Source: Gracilariopsis chorda (lineage: Eukaryota; Rhodophyta; Florideophyceae; Gracilariales; Gracilariaceae). Taken from it: a stretch of 64,000 bases of DNA. The position numbers and the translations under genes are program-made. The stretch covers positions 1 through 64,000 of the forward strand of contig NBIV01000255.1 of the NCBI GenBank assembly GCA_003194525.1, given 5' to 3'. A model generated the notes under the pieces. It was given only the letters and a program-made list of their open reading frames with translations, was not told where the DNA came from and searched no databases. Positions 1 to 10,810 of this stretch are shown here, piece by piece (within the stretch, counting starts at the first letter, position 1; each line of letters starts with the position of its first letter).

Positions 1-761
1 CGCTTTCCCGATATTATCGGTTGTGTAGTGTGTATATGAACTACGCCCCACTATGGTGGATATGGACACGTGGGACACGGTTTTGGGTCAATTGGCGGTT
101 GGCCACAGTAGTGGATGTTGCCACGAAAATGTGGAGTATTTTAGTTAATATTATTTATTATTTCACACCCATTTCTGGGAAGCTAGTACTTAGTGCGACG
201 GCGCACTGCCGTCGCACCAGTAAACCTTCCCCAACAAGGGACCCCAACCTGGGGAATTGGCTCTAGTTGTTGCCGCTTGCGCGCGTACTCTACTCCTCCT
301 TGGAGGGAAACGCCGTAAACCACGGGACATCTAACCCCCTTGCACATCTAAAGGGACCCATCACTGGGAGTATAATTGTTCCAATTGCATTGGTGTTTCG
401 CCTTGTATAGGGATATTGTTACCCGGCATCCGTCCGTCCGTCGCTCTCGCGACTCACTTCGCCCTTCCTTTTTCCCCTTTTTTAGGGTAGCACCTCCCGC
501 TATCCGCAGCCCTCTTGTGCGCATCCGCTCACACACCCCCACTTACGTGGAAACATACCTCTACTGAGGATCACACCCCGCTCACGCGGATACCGATTCT
601 TCGCCTTCACCTCCCTGCGCGAGTCGCGACAGGTGTCCCTGGTCTTACAAACCGGCTTCGCCGTGACACCTCTGGGAGGGCTCTACCCAACTGGTTCACC
701 TCGTGAGAGGAAGATCCCGAACGTCTTTCGGTGTTTTTCTCCTTTGGGGCATTGCACCACA
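1..761 (+). repeat. Gypsy-1 5' LTR, left end cut by window
   Basis: Bases 1-761 repeat at 10848-11610. The shared block ends in ttgcaccaca, giving the expected CA end. The LTR contains a 10-bp perfect stem with 5-nt loop (193-217) and many shorter CC...GG hairpins, for example around 560-575 and 700-710. Confidence 0.92.
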
Positions 762-763
762 AA

Positions 764-782
764 GTGGTCTCCCGACCTAGAA
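764..782 (+). other. Gypsy-1 primer binding site
   Basis: TGG starts two bases after the LTR end. The reverse complement reads as a tRNA 3' end: CCA, a discriminator A, a seven-base acceptor strand (tcgggag), a five-base T-stem strand (ctagg), then a T-loop-like gatt. I cannot name the tRNA. Confidence 0.6.
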
Positions 783-868
783 TCGGTTTTTGTTTTCGCT
801 CTTACGAGGTTTGTTTTTTATTTACCGGAAGTTCCGTGATCGTTTCCCGTCGTAACGGTATATTTTTT

Positions 869-2685
869 ATGTCGAGAAATCCCTCCGATGCGGAGCCAGT
901 GGTTACGCGTAGTCGCTCCCGCGACAACGCGGACATTTCCGAAGTTCGGTTCGTACTCCGTATCCCTATACGGACAAGTTCCAGCCGTGCTGGCGTCGCT
1001 TCAACGCGGAATGATACCCCCGACCGGGAACCCCGGAACCTCCTTTTGCCATCGTTGTCACCCCCGCAGGGGAATGCAGCATCGACTCCGGGTGTTGCCG
1101 CAGTGTTCCAGGCACCCCGGCCTGCTCCCGCTGTCGCGGGTTCAAACCCCCGTGGAACGGGCGATAACAACCCCCAGGGGACTTCCCTGGAATCCCAGGC
1201 CCGCGCTCTGTGGACCGCCCATGACACCATTGTAGGGGAACTAAAATCCCTCCAAGAGGTGGTCTTGGCAACCCCCGTAAAGGAAATCGCCGAGGAACTC
1301 CGTATTTTTACGGTCGGACGTCAACTCCGTGTTGGAGAGTTTGGGACATCCCGCAACCTTCATCGAAGGAGTTGAAGCCCGATTTGATCGGATTGGTGCC
1401 CGCCTGGAGACGCTGGAGCAGTTCGTCATCATGGACAAACCATCCCCGGGTGATCCAGTAAACGAGGCATCGCACAACGACCAGCTTGCTGGGAAGAAGA
1501 AACGCCGTCATCGACGGAAACACCACCGAAAATATTCGGACTCCGATTCTTCGACATCGTCGGAATCATCCCGAAATTATTCGGTTAGCTCGAGCTCCTC
1601 GGACTCCGACTCGGAGGACGAGAAGCGAGGCTACTCTTCCCGCTCGAAGCGGTCATCGGCCACTGAAGGTGTGGTCCGAACCCGCCAGAAGGGGAGAAGA
1701 CACCCCGGTCTCCGGGAATTGAAACCGACAAACCCGGATTACCGGAAGCTTTTATCATACCGGTACTACCGGGCTCAAAGACTCGTCATTTGGACGTACG
1801 CCCCGTGGTACGGGAAAGGTGCGAGAATGCATTAAGCGAATGCAGCTCTCGCTCCGCAACCAATATTTTACTGGAGAGGACTCAGTCCTAGTACTGGATT
1901 TCCTATCCCGCTTTGTAGCGGAGGCCGATATCCTCGGTATGAATGAGGTACAAGCCTATTTTGCCTTACCGTATTTCTTACGGGGGGTGGCGGAGGACCA
2001 ATACACCTCTGTCAGAGGATCTGCTCGCGCCTCCGAGGGAGGAGTTACTTGCTGGCCGGAGGCTGTCCAGTATCTTCTGCGCTCCTATGCCACCAACAGC
2101 GCTATTCAGCAGGCTATCCTCGCTTTGCGAGATACACGCCAGCGTGCTGGAGAGACCGAGACCGATTACTCGGTGCGCCTTAACAAGGCTTTCCACAGAT
2201 GTGGTAACGTATACCCCGCTGGGGAGCGCAGTACCATGTTCATCGATGGTCTTGACCCGGCAATCTGGAGTTTAGTTACCCGTTATCCGGAGGACAAGCG
2301 GAGGATCACCTACCTCGAGCTGGTCCAACACGCCCGAGCGGAAGGGGATGCACTTCGTGCAAGAACTCCGAACAATCGGTCTAAATCCGCCAAGGCGTTG
2401 TTGCTGGAAAGCGAAGCTTCCTCTCTCCCGCTCACCGCGGATGGGAACCCTGGACAGGGATTTGATACCGTGCATTTAGTGCAGGGGGATGGTGTGTCGA
2501 TACCCACCAGTGATTTGCCGTCAACGACGGAGATGACCCGTGATACGGGAACGGAAGACCCGTTTTGTACAGTGGTAACAGTCGGGTTCAACCCCAACGA
2601 CTCCCGTTTTCAAACGGTCATTCCCGTTATCAACGGCCTGGATGGTCTGAAACCCGCACTGCGATTCGCTTCTCCGATACTCTGA
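869..2685 (+). pseudogene. Gypsy-1 gag, N-terminal and capsid part, frame-broken
   Basis: The likely start is ATG 869 (MSRNPSDAEPVV). The frame changes near 1340 and again near 1800. The order is a low-complexity Pro/Arg-rich N terminus, a basic and Ser/Asp-rich stretch (about 1490-1680, including KKKRRHRRKHHRK), then a helical Ty3-type capsid region (about 1819-2400) with a PEDKRRITYLELVQHARAEG-like helix. Gag should form the particle that packages the element RNA. The same capsid motif, a helix ending in YLLxxYAT, recurs in Gypsy-2 at 11760-11810. One-base frame changes could be decay or read errors. Confidence 0.75.
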
Positions 2686-3128
2686 ATAATAATCGGCGTG
2701 TCGCGGTGTTGGCTCTCATTTGCCACCTGTGCTATGCCCATGGCCATACCTCTCCTCAGTGTATCTGCTCACTGAAGGATATGGCCAAGGTGGTGGCAAA
2801 ATACGAGGCCCTCACTACAGAGGAGAAACGTTCCGTCCCGACGGCTTCCTACCTCCGTGCTAAAACGGACTTTTCCCATGCCCTACCACAGACCCCGCGT
2901 GCGCAGCAAGCTTCATACACCCCGATTCGGGAGATCACGCAACCATCCGTTGCAACCTCCGCTTATGCGGATAGAAACCCCCCTCAACGGGATGAAGCAC
3001 TCGTTGTCGAGGAAACCAACCCACTGCCGAACGCGGAAAACTATCTGAGGGAGTCTCCCGTTTGGGAGAGGCGTCCTCAAGAACGAGGCTGTTGGCACCC
3101 GAGGCGTCCTCGCCTCGCTCCCCGGTGA
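2640..3128 (+). pseudogene. Gypsy-1 gag zinc knuckle and C terminus
   Basis: After another frame change the sequence reads CHLCYAHGHTSPQC, a CX2CX4HX4C nucleocapsid knuckle near 2722-2763, followed by a polar linker leading to the protease. The knuckle should bind element RNA during packaging. The frame overlaps the protease frame from 3062, and the switch between them is again a one-base change. Confidence 0.75.
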
Positions 3129-4177
3129 AAGTCCTCTCGAGGAAAGACACCGCTGACGCGGACTCTGCGCACCTCGGTGTGTTGCGTCGCCCGTCGATAC
3201 GGAGTAAAAATCCCCGGATTCCCGGTAGAGTCTTGGTCTTGGCCAAGCGCAACTATAAGTTCTATGCCGACCTTGGCCTTGACCCCCAGTTTATGGTGAG
3301 GTTTCTCACCGTCCTGGATACAGGTGCAGGCCCCAACTTTGTTGTGGAATCATTGTTACCCCCGCTTGTGCGGTCGCGTATCCGCTCTGACGCGGCCCCC
3401 GACATTTCGGATGCGAACAACAATCCGTTACAAACGGTGGGCACAGTGGACCTCGTCGTGAGACTTGGTACCTCTGTGGTGAAGTTGGACTTCATCGTTT
3501 GCCGTTCATTGGCAGCACCAGTCATACTGGGATGTGATTACTGCGACAGATTTGTCGACGCAATCAGGCCCCGCCTCAGGCATGTAGAACTTGACGACGG
3601 ATCTTCGGTTCCGATTGTTCGCCGCCCGCTAAAACGGTCCTCTCGGAAACAAGTTCCGCTCCCTGCTGCGCAGGAACCACCGCCCGCGTCCTGCGAGTCC
3701 ACCAAGCTCCGCGTCGCTGCCTCGGTTTCTATACCGGCTGAGTCCCAAGTCTGGGTGCAGGTAAATTCCCGTCAACACGGTCTTCGGGTTATACAACCCC
3801 TCGCCTCGTTGTACGAGAAATCCCAGCTGGCGCTGGCTAATGGAATTGTCTCCATTTCCCCGGATGTCCCTTTCCGGATACTGGTTGCCAACCTTGGCAA
3901 ACACCCCCAGTATCTGGTCAAACACCAAGTAATTGGGAGTGTAACCCCCCATCCTATGGGAATGCTGCCAACGAAGATGACAGCCGCGATGTACTCGGAG
4001 TTACCACCTCTTCTGAGGAATTCACCCCGCCGTCCGAAGACGTCAAGTCTAAGGAGGGGGAAGAAACCGCTACTTCAGCGTCGAACGTACCGAGTAACTC
4101 GGAATTGCGAACCACACCTGTTCCACAGGACAATGCTCCATCGAGCAACAACCGGATTGATCCGGAAAAGCACTTGA
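3062..4177 (+). pseudogene. Gypsy-1 aspartic protease
   Basis: Retropepsin-type protease that should cut the Gag-Pol polyprotein. The active-site motif VLDTGAGPNFV is intact near 3314-3350, and the flap-distal ILGCDYCDRF motif follows near 3525. The C-terminal third loses frame near 4000. In the alternative frame an acidic Ser/Thr/Glu-rich linker continues to the RT and contains the purine tract at 4048. Confidence 0.8.
4048..4066 (+). other. Internal purine tract 1 of Gypsy-1
   Basis: tctaaggagggggaagaaa in the protease-RT linker. Nearly the same string occurs at 7236, and at the corresponding places of Gypsy-2 (13577, 16874); it resembles the 3' polypurine tract at 10788. Confidence 0.5.
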
Positions 4178-4196
4178 AGCGCTGGACTTCAGCCAC

Positions 4197-4984
4197 GTGC
4201 CAGAGTCACACCACGACAAACTCCGTACTATGTTACGGGAATTCACCACAATGTGGGATGGCTCGCTTGGCGAGATTAATGCAACGGAACACCGGATCGA
4301 TTTAATCCCGGTGCGCGACCGGTTGCACAACCCCCTTACAGGGCAGGTCCGAAAGCTCGGGAAGAGGAGCAGTCCCAAGTGGACAACATGCTCCGCGCAG
4401 GTGTGATTGAGCCCGCTCAATCACCCTGGGCATCCCCAGTTGTACTGGCTTTAAAGGCCGACGGAACCTGGAGGTTCTGTGTCGACTACCGCCGGCTCAA
4501 TGCCGTGACTGTTAGGGACACGTACCCCATCCCTCGTATGGACGAGTGCATTGACTCCCTTGGAGACGCCACCGTGTTCACGGCCCTTGATGCCAATTGG
4601 GGATATTGGCAAGTACCTGTGAGACAGGAGGATCGCGACAAAACCGCATTCATCTGCCACGCAGGAACGTACCACTTCAAGCGGATGCCATTTGGGTTAA
4701 CCAACGCCCCCGCCACCTTTCAGCGTGCAGTAGATATTCTACTCAACCGCTTTAAGTGGCGGAGTTGTCTGGTCTACCTTGATGATATTATCATCTTCTC
4801 CAACTCGTTGGACGACCATCTCACTCACTTCCGAGACGTGCTGACCGTACTACCGCGATGCGGGAATTACCCTCAAGTTGAGGAAATGCAAGTTTTTCAC
4901 AGATACTGTGAAGTATCTGGGTCACATTATCCGTCCTGGACGGTTAGCGATCGAGAAAGCTCGAGTCAACAAATCCCTCGTTGA
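4197..4984 (+). pseudogene. Gypsy-1 reverse transcriptase
   Basis: The N-terminal RT stretch lies in one frame (4197-4370, ending around TEHRIDLIP) and the palm in another from 4379. Visible motifs are ASPVVLALK, RFCVDYRRLNAVT, FTALDANWGYWQ with the first catalytic Asp, and LVYLDDIIIFS with the paired catalytic Asp (YLDD intact). This would be the RNA-dependent DNA polymerase. Frame is lost after about 4850 and regained by 4878 in another frame. Confidence 0.88.
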
Positions 4985-5864
4985 GGCGAAAGAAACCCGT
5001 ACTCAAACGGAACTGCGCTCCTTTCTAGGGCTGGTCAACATCTATCGACGGTTTATCCCGAACTTTTCGGATACTGCGGCGCCCTGAACGCGTTGTTGCG
5101 AAAGGGGAACCCACCAAAACTGGGAACATTTACGCCCGAGCAATCGGTAGCTTTTAACTCCTTGAAGGAGGCTGTCACATCAGCACCAATCCTACATCTC
5201 CCAAAACTTGGGTTGCCATACTCCGTAGATACGGACTCGAGCGACTACCAAGTCGGTTGTGCTCTTCTTCAAACCACCCCCGAGGGGGAACGACATCCAA
5301 TTGGTTATTGGTCGCGCTCGCTCAATGTTCATGAGCGGAACTACTCCGTATCGGAGAAAGAGTGCCCGCCGTCGTATGGGCGATGAACACTCTGCGCCCC
5401 TACCTTATGGGAGTTCACTTCACCGTGTACACGGATCATTCCTCATTGAGGTGGTTAATGAATATCTCCGACCCGTCGGGACGCCTCATGCGCTGGAGAC
5501 TCCGCCTCGCGGAATATGACTTTCAAGTCATTTATAAAAAGGGTGCGCAGAACACCCAGGCCGACGCTTTGTCGCGGCTACCCACAAGTGGGAAGCACTC
5601 CCAACGGAGGATGAAGAAGTCCCATGTTTCATGGCCATGGACCCGGATGATCCGGAATGTGCCGTCGAGGCTGGGCCAGAAAACTGGGACGAGGATGCTG
5701 ACTTTGACGAATACTCGCATCGCGAGATAAATCTGAGAACCCGTTACCGGGAAACATTGTACCGGTATCACCGGAAGAAATCATCCGAGAACAATTCGGC
5801 GACCCATTCTGTACGAGAATTTGTGCCCCTATCAACGGTGGTGAAGATATCTCTTTCGGGGTAA
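4878..5864 (+). pseudogene. Gypsy-1 RT connection and RNase H
   Basis: The RT thumb motif YLGHIIRPG and [17 protein letters not shown] (4878-5087) precede RNase H in two further frames. RNase H acidic motifs are VDTDSSDYQVGCALLQ (near 5227), SEKE (near 5350) and VYTDHSSLRWLM (near 5427), ending at ADALSRL. The domain should degrade template RNA. An acidic tether (5631-5720) leads to integrase. Confidence 0.85.
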
Positions 5865-5911
5865 ACGACAAAGGCTACCTCGTAAGGAAGGTCGAAGCCC
5901 GCCCACAGATT

Positions 5912-7030
5912 GTGGTACCACATTCCCTGCAATCGCGGGTGTTACATCTATCACACTACGCCCCCATTGGAGGTCACCCAGGTGGGAGGAAACTCTACCT
6001 AACCCTGCGAAGGGATTTGTATTGGCCCGCAATGGCGGTGGATTGCTACGCAACTGTGCGGTTTTGTAGCGAATGCGCGAAGAATTGCGTCAAGCTCCGC
6101 AAAAATGCGAAGAAGATGAAACTATTCCCCGCAAGGGCGCCACTCGAGTTTATCGCAATTGATCTTCTCGGACCACTACTCACCACAAAACGTGGAAACA
6201 AGTTTCTACTTGTCATCACCGACCGCTTTTCTAAGCTGGTACGGACTGTCCCTCTTCGGAGGATAACCGCTCTCACGGTGGCCCAGGCTCTGGTGACGCA
6301 CTGGATTTTTGTCTACGGTCCCCCTGTGGAGGTGCTCTCTGATAACGGGAAACAATTCGCGAGCAAGTTCTTCCAGGATGTTTGTCGCATCCTGGATGTC
6401 AAGAACTTGTTCACGACTACCTACCACCCCCCAATGTAATGGGCAAGTTAAACGGTTTAACCGGACGTTACTCGCGGCGTTACGTTCCTACATCGCTGAC
6501 CACCCAACGAATTGGGATCTCTACGCTGATGCGGTAGCCTACGCGTACAATACGCAGGTACACCGGACTACCGGAGTTTCGCCATTCGAGTTGGTTCTAT
6601 CTAGAACACCTCCCCCTGTGGCGCTGGAACCCCAAGCTACCTTGGACAATTTCCCATCTGTGGGTATCTACCGGCAGCAATTGAAGCAATGGCTTTCTAA
6701 GCTGGTCCCTGCTGCGCGGAAGTCTATGGCACGGGCCCAAGCCGCTTACCAGCGGGATTTTGATGCTCGCTTGCGAGGGAAACCGTCCCCGATTCGGGCA
6801 AATAACTACGTCTTCATCAGGAAGGAGTACTACAACCCAGAACGGGAGAAGCGTCACAAACTCTCGCCTGTGGCGGATGGACCCTTCAAGGTCATCTCTG
6901 TTAACACCGACACTGTCGTGGTAGAGATGGGCGACACGCACGAACGGATTTCCCGTGATCGTGTTGTCCTTGCCCCTCCTCCCTCGTCAGAGGTAGTCCT
7001 GAATCCAGGCAACCCCGTTTCTACGGACTC
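5912..7030 (+). pseudogene. Gypsy-1 integrase with catalytic Glu changed to Lys
   Basis: The zinc-binding HHCC module is visible (HLSHYAPIGGH, then CSEC, 5940-6085). The DDE core has AIDLLGPL and LSDNGKQFASKFF, but the third acidic position reads NGQVKRFNRTL: Lys (AAA) where the family has Glu. The frame changes near 6430. The C-terminal part keeps a GPF/Y-type motif (DGPFKVISV, near 6880) and ends with RDRVVLAP. In Gypsy-2 the same motif is NGNVERF, so the Glu is ancestral here. This copy should be unable to integrate by itself. Confidence 0.88.
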
Positions 7031-8768
7031 TGCAACACCGGAACCATCCGGGAGTACTAGACCTACGGTACTACCACACCCCAGCCGGGGACTCTCAGAC
7101 CTACCGACTCTGTCGGACTCACCGGCTCAGCCGGGTAATTCGGGCCCCTCAGCGCCCGCCCCTACCACGTTTGCCCCACTGGCGCGCATTTATACCCGCC
7201 AGGCGGGGATTGTTATCCCTTATCCCGCCGCTACGTCTAAGGAGGGGGAGGAGAACACTCGTTTTCGAGGAACGATATCGCCGTCGCAACGGGAAACACA
7301 CCGTAACATACGGAACACTGACCGTGGAGCACGGAGTATGTCACGCGACACTAATCCCCCGTTCCCGGGCAGTGCTGTGCAACAGGAACCAGACGCGCAG
7401 GCCCCGCAAAAGCGGCAAATACACCGTTTGTCACGGGAAAAAGAGAAGCCTCCCTCCAATACCGCAGCAGCGGAAAGGCAATCGCCCGATCCATCCCCGG
7501 AGGCATCGCCACAAACGCGGAAAATATACCGTGCTACACGGGAAGTTGAAACGCAACAACCGCACACCCCTGTCAGGGAAGGATCCCCGATAAGGGAGTA
7601 TGGTGACGATTGCCCTCAATCCCCTCAGCAGGGCAATGCCTCGAAGCCGCCGTTGGTGGAAGTCCCCGCGGAAGCGGTTCAATCATGTTGATCAGACCCG
7701 CGCCTTGCAGAGAAGGGGCGCCCAGATACGCCGGCCTCACAGGGAAATACCCACACCCCTCTTGGGGAAAAAGGCAGCCAGGCCGCAGTCGAAGCTTTAA
7801 GCCCTGGCTCGCAAGCACCGGAAACGCCTCCCGTCGTTGATGGAATCGAAGCCCCCGCTACGGGGAATAATTTGCGCCAACCCCCGCAACGCTGCGGCGA
7901 AGAACCGAGGAACTCGGGAATAACGCACGCCATCGCACGCTCGAAACCGGTCGTACCGGACGCTGCTCCTCCTCATGGAGATGGTGCACCGCGCTTAGTG
8001 GCAATTCCCCTGAAAAGAGTGTCATCGGCACCTGCCCGGCACCCCCCAAAGGGGAATTTTGACCAAAATACCGGTGTACCGGAGTTAGCCCCAGGCAACC
8101 CGTCAGTAGCCGGGGACACCACGGCATCGCCGGAACGTATGGTGCAGAGCGCTCGTGCGCCTGGCAGGGAGGCGGTTTGCCACCCAATCACCGTATCGCA
8201 CGGGACCCCCCAGGGGATTGTGGAAATGCCGATTCCGCAGGAGCGGTCATCTTCCCGCCAACTCGCAGTTCGTGAGCTCAACCGCGAAGGCGGAGCCCAA
8301 GTCCTCCGCCGACTGGCAGTTCGCCCGCAATACCGCGAAAGCGGAAATGAACCTGCCCCAATGGGGATTGACTGGCCGGTGAAAACTGTGGCACCACACA
8401 CCCTCTTGAGGGATATCTTCCCGCATGAGCAGCGGCCGCTATCACAGCGCACGGCAACGCCGGAGTTATCGCCGAACACCCTGCTAAGGGACATTATACC
8501 GCACAGCGGGCAGCCCCCGCAAGGAAGTACAACCACCACCCGGCACGGCCGGCAGGTCTACGAACGAGAGTTCGTAGTAGACCGACTTGTCGGACACACC
8601 TGGGACCAGGATGGGATTCTACAATACCGCGTCCGCTGGTACGGGTATGACCCCAGTGGGGATACGTGGGAGCCAATTGAACACCTCCCACGGTCGCAGG
8701 TCCTGCGATACCACCGTCAAACGGGAACTGCAGCCCCATCCACGCTGGTTAATGCCCAAGTTGGGTAA
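7031..8768 (+). pseudogene. Gypsy-1 linker and chromodomain
   Basis: A Pro-rich linker with diffuse repeats (RQIHRLSRE, RKIYRATRE) runs to about 8540, with a frame break near 7690-7870. The chromodomain follows at about 8556-8720, with the aromatic cage-type pattern YEREFVVDRLVGH, YRVRWYGYD, DTWEPIEHL. In chromoviruses this domain at the integrase C terminus guides insertion to marked chromatin. The linker DNA is especially dense in short hairpins, including an 8-bp stem at 8558-8577. Confidence 0.85.
7236..7256 (+). other. Internal purine tract 2 of Gypsy-1
   Basis: tctaaggagggggaggagaa in the integrase-chromodomain linker; second copy of the motif seen at 4048. Confidence 0.5.
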
Positions 8769-8959
8769 CGTTGCCGCGCGAGCGGAGAGCGAAAGGAAAG
8801 GATAACAAGGCAAGGTCCGTCGAAGACGGGGAACTCAACCGAGAAGCACCGTTCTAAACGGGAAAGTTTATTCAAGGGAGCAGCTAGCTCCCCACAATAC
8901 TACACTACACTAAATGGCATAGCCAGGGAAAGAAGAACCAGGAAACTGGACTAGAGGTT

Positions 8960-10747
8960 TCAGTCACCCCCATCGTCCAGGGCGTAACCACCAGCGAGGC
9001 GGTAGGCCAACGCGTCCGCCATAGTGGTGACATCCCCCGATACCTCGGCAGCGCTCAGACCGGCACCTCGGGGGAAACGTGCGATGATTTCGTTTTCATT
9101 CGCCGTCACCCCGCTGGGGATAGAAGGTCCGGCACTTGCCGCCGAAGGGTCAGCAGCCGGCTCGGCCGGAGATACCCCCTCTTGGAAAGCTTCCGCGCTA
9201 GCGCCGGTTTCCTCTACGTCCATCTCCCCGGGTTCTTCCGGTTCGTTATCGACTATTGGATCATCCCCGCCGTATGCGCGGTAGTAGTCGTCAGAATCGA
9301 CGTACCCCACCGGGTGGTCTTCAGGCACATGCCAGGGCGTATCGCGAAGCTCGCGCGCCTCCTCGGAGGAAATTTCCCGGAACTCCCAGGGGTCGAAGTA
9401 GATAAAATCCCCCGCAAAGGCGGTGTTTCTACCGAGTCCCGGACCACCGGTGTTACCGCTACCGCCATCCACACGACCGCTTTGCTCCAGCGGGACCTCA
9501 CTCCAGCTAACGCTGTCGATGTACCCAAGTAATTGGAGGGCCTCTTCATTGTTGGCCTGGCCCCCAAGGGGGATGCGAAGATCCAGGTTTCGGATCGCTG
9601 CCCGCACACGCGGTTGAAGGAACCAGAGACGATACTGGTCGTACGCCTCGTTGAGGATATAAGCCGCACTGCAGGCCGCCCACTCCGTAACCACTACGGA
9701 CCACAACCCCGACCGGGGATCCTGCATGAGCAGCGAACCAAGGTACGTAAGTACCGGCGGGAGTTCTATGTAGCACCCCCGGCAGGCTTCATGGAAGCGC
9801 CACCACTCGGGGAGTGCTACATACCGACCTAGTCGGTGAGGCAGCGCAATCCGCTCTATCTCCACGTTCTGATACGGGATAAAATACCCGAATCGGGATC
9901 GCAAACGCCGCTTGTAGCGGATGAAGTTTTGGAGAAAGTTGGACCGGTATTGCCGGGGAAGGTACCTGAACTGCACCCGAATAATCGGTCGCTCCCAGCA
10001 AAGGGCTTTTTGTCGCGCTGCGGGGAAATTACTCCAAGCGACGGTCTCGAGGCGGAACAGGTTCTCGCCGTACCCAATCTCCCCGCGAGTGCAGAAGTAG
10101 CTAACGTCAAAGCCAAACTCCGGTGGGACCGGTACATCGAATGGAGCCCGGCTCTGCCGTTGGTACGCCATGCGCGTCAACGCGGTCTGCGCTGCAGCGA
10201 CGGTCTCGCCCGAATTTCTTCGGAGGTGGTGACGCGGAATCGCAATCCGGTGACGCCAATCCCACGATGTGGTGACTGCTCTGGGCAGATCCCCCGGAAG
10301 GGTGTCTGAGCCATCCGCATAAGCGGTGACCAATCCCTCATTGAGGACAGCGACCGGGTGGAACCACGGGGCAAGGCGCAGGCGCGACGCGTGATTCCGA
10401 TTCATCGGGTTGAGCCCCACCAGGGTGTTGTAGGTTGGCCAGTTGGACACCGGAGTGGTTCTGGAGGACACCACCGAAGGTGGTAGTGCGAAGGGATGGT
10501 CGGCTGCAGCAGCCATATTCCCCGGTTGTACCGGATGTCGATCGCCCTGAGGCAGGGGAACTGACCGGAAACCGGTGGTGTATCGCCCGAGAAGTCTCGG
10601 AGGTTGGCTGTGGTTGTTGATATTGTTGTCGTTGTTCATTTCCCCCTTTCGGAGGGTAGCTGTTGTTGTTGTTTGTGCGCTCGATGACTCTGGTGCAGAG
10701 GGATTTACCGGAGAACCGGAGACAGAGCACGCGCTTTTATCACCCAT
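8960..10747 (-). CDS. Antisense ORF of Gypsy-1, 595 codons, unknown function
   Basis: A single uninterrupted frame runs on the strand opposite to gag-pol, starting with ATG close to the 3' LTR and ending 190 nt after the chromodomain stop. The N terminus (1-90) is low complexity, residues about 100-400 are dense in Arg, Trp and Tyr and look globular (WSNFPAARQKALCWERP, LPEWWRFHEACRGCYIELPP), and the C terminus (480-595) is acidic and Pro/Ala-rich. I see no signal peptide or membrane span, so an envelope role is unlikely. A related frame lies at the same place in Gypsy-2. It would need an antisense promoter, plausibly in the 3' LTR. I do not recognise the family. Confidence 0.7.
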   Translation of the reverse strand: MGDKSACSVSGSPVNPSAPESSSAQTTTTATLRKGEMNNDNNINNHSQPPRLLGRYTTGFRSVPLPQGDRHPVQPGNMAAAADHPFALPPSVVSSRTTPVSNWPTYNTLVGLNPMNRNHASRLRLAPWFHPVAVLNEGLVTAYADGSDTLPGDLPRAVTTSWDWRHRIAIPRHHLRRNSGETVAAAQTALTRMAYQRQSRAPFDVPVPPEFGFDVSYFCTRGEIGYGENLFRLETVAWSNFPAARQKALCWERPIIRVQFRYLPRQYRSNFLQNFIRYKRRLRSRFGYFIPYQNVEIERIALPHRLGRYVALPEWWRFHEACRGCYIELPPVLTYLGSLLMQDPRSGLWSVVVTEWAACSAAYILNEAYDQYRLWFLQPRVRAAIRNLDLRIPLGGQANNEEALQLLGYIDSVSWSEVPLEQSGRVDGGSGNTGGPGLGRNTAFAGDFIYFDPWEFREISSEEARELRDTPWHVPEDHPVGYVDSDDYYRAYGGDDPIVDNEPEEPGEMDVEETGASAEAFQEGVSPAEPAADPSAASAGPSIPSGVTANENEIIARFPRGAGLSAAEVSGDVTTMADALAYRLAGGYALDDGGD

Positions 10748-10787
10748 TTTCGTCTGGGAATCCTCCGCGTCCGCGGTCGTTTTCCCG

Positions 10788-10810
10788 TCTTAGGGGGGGA
10801 GGATATGAAG
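10788..10810 (+). other. Gypsy-1 polypurine tract
   Basis: The purine run gggggggaggatatgaag lies directly before the 3' LTR (TGCAACG at 10811). This is the expected primer site for plus-strand DNA synthesis. Confidence 0.75.

Noticed and set aside
9024..9532. Plus-strand ORFs opposite the Gypsy-1 antisense gene
   Set aside because: Short overlapping shadows with no motif; the minus-strand frame is longer and has a counterpart in Gypsy-2.
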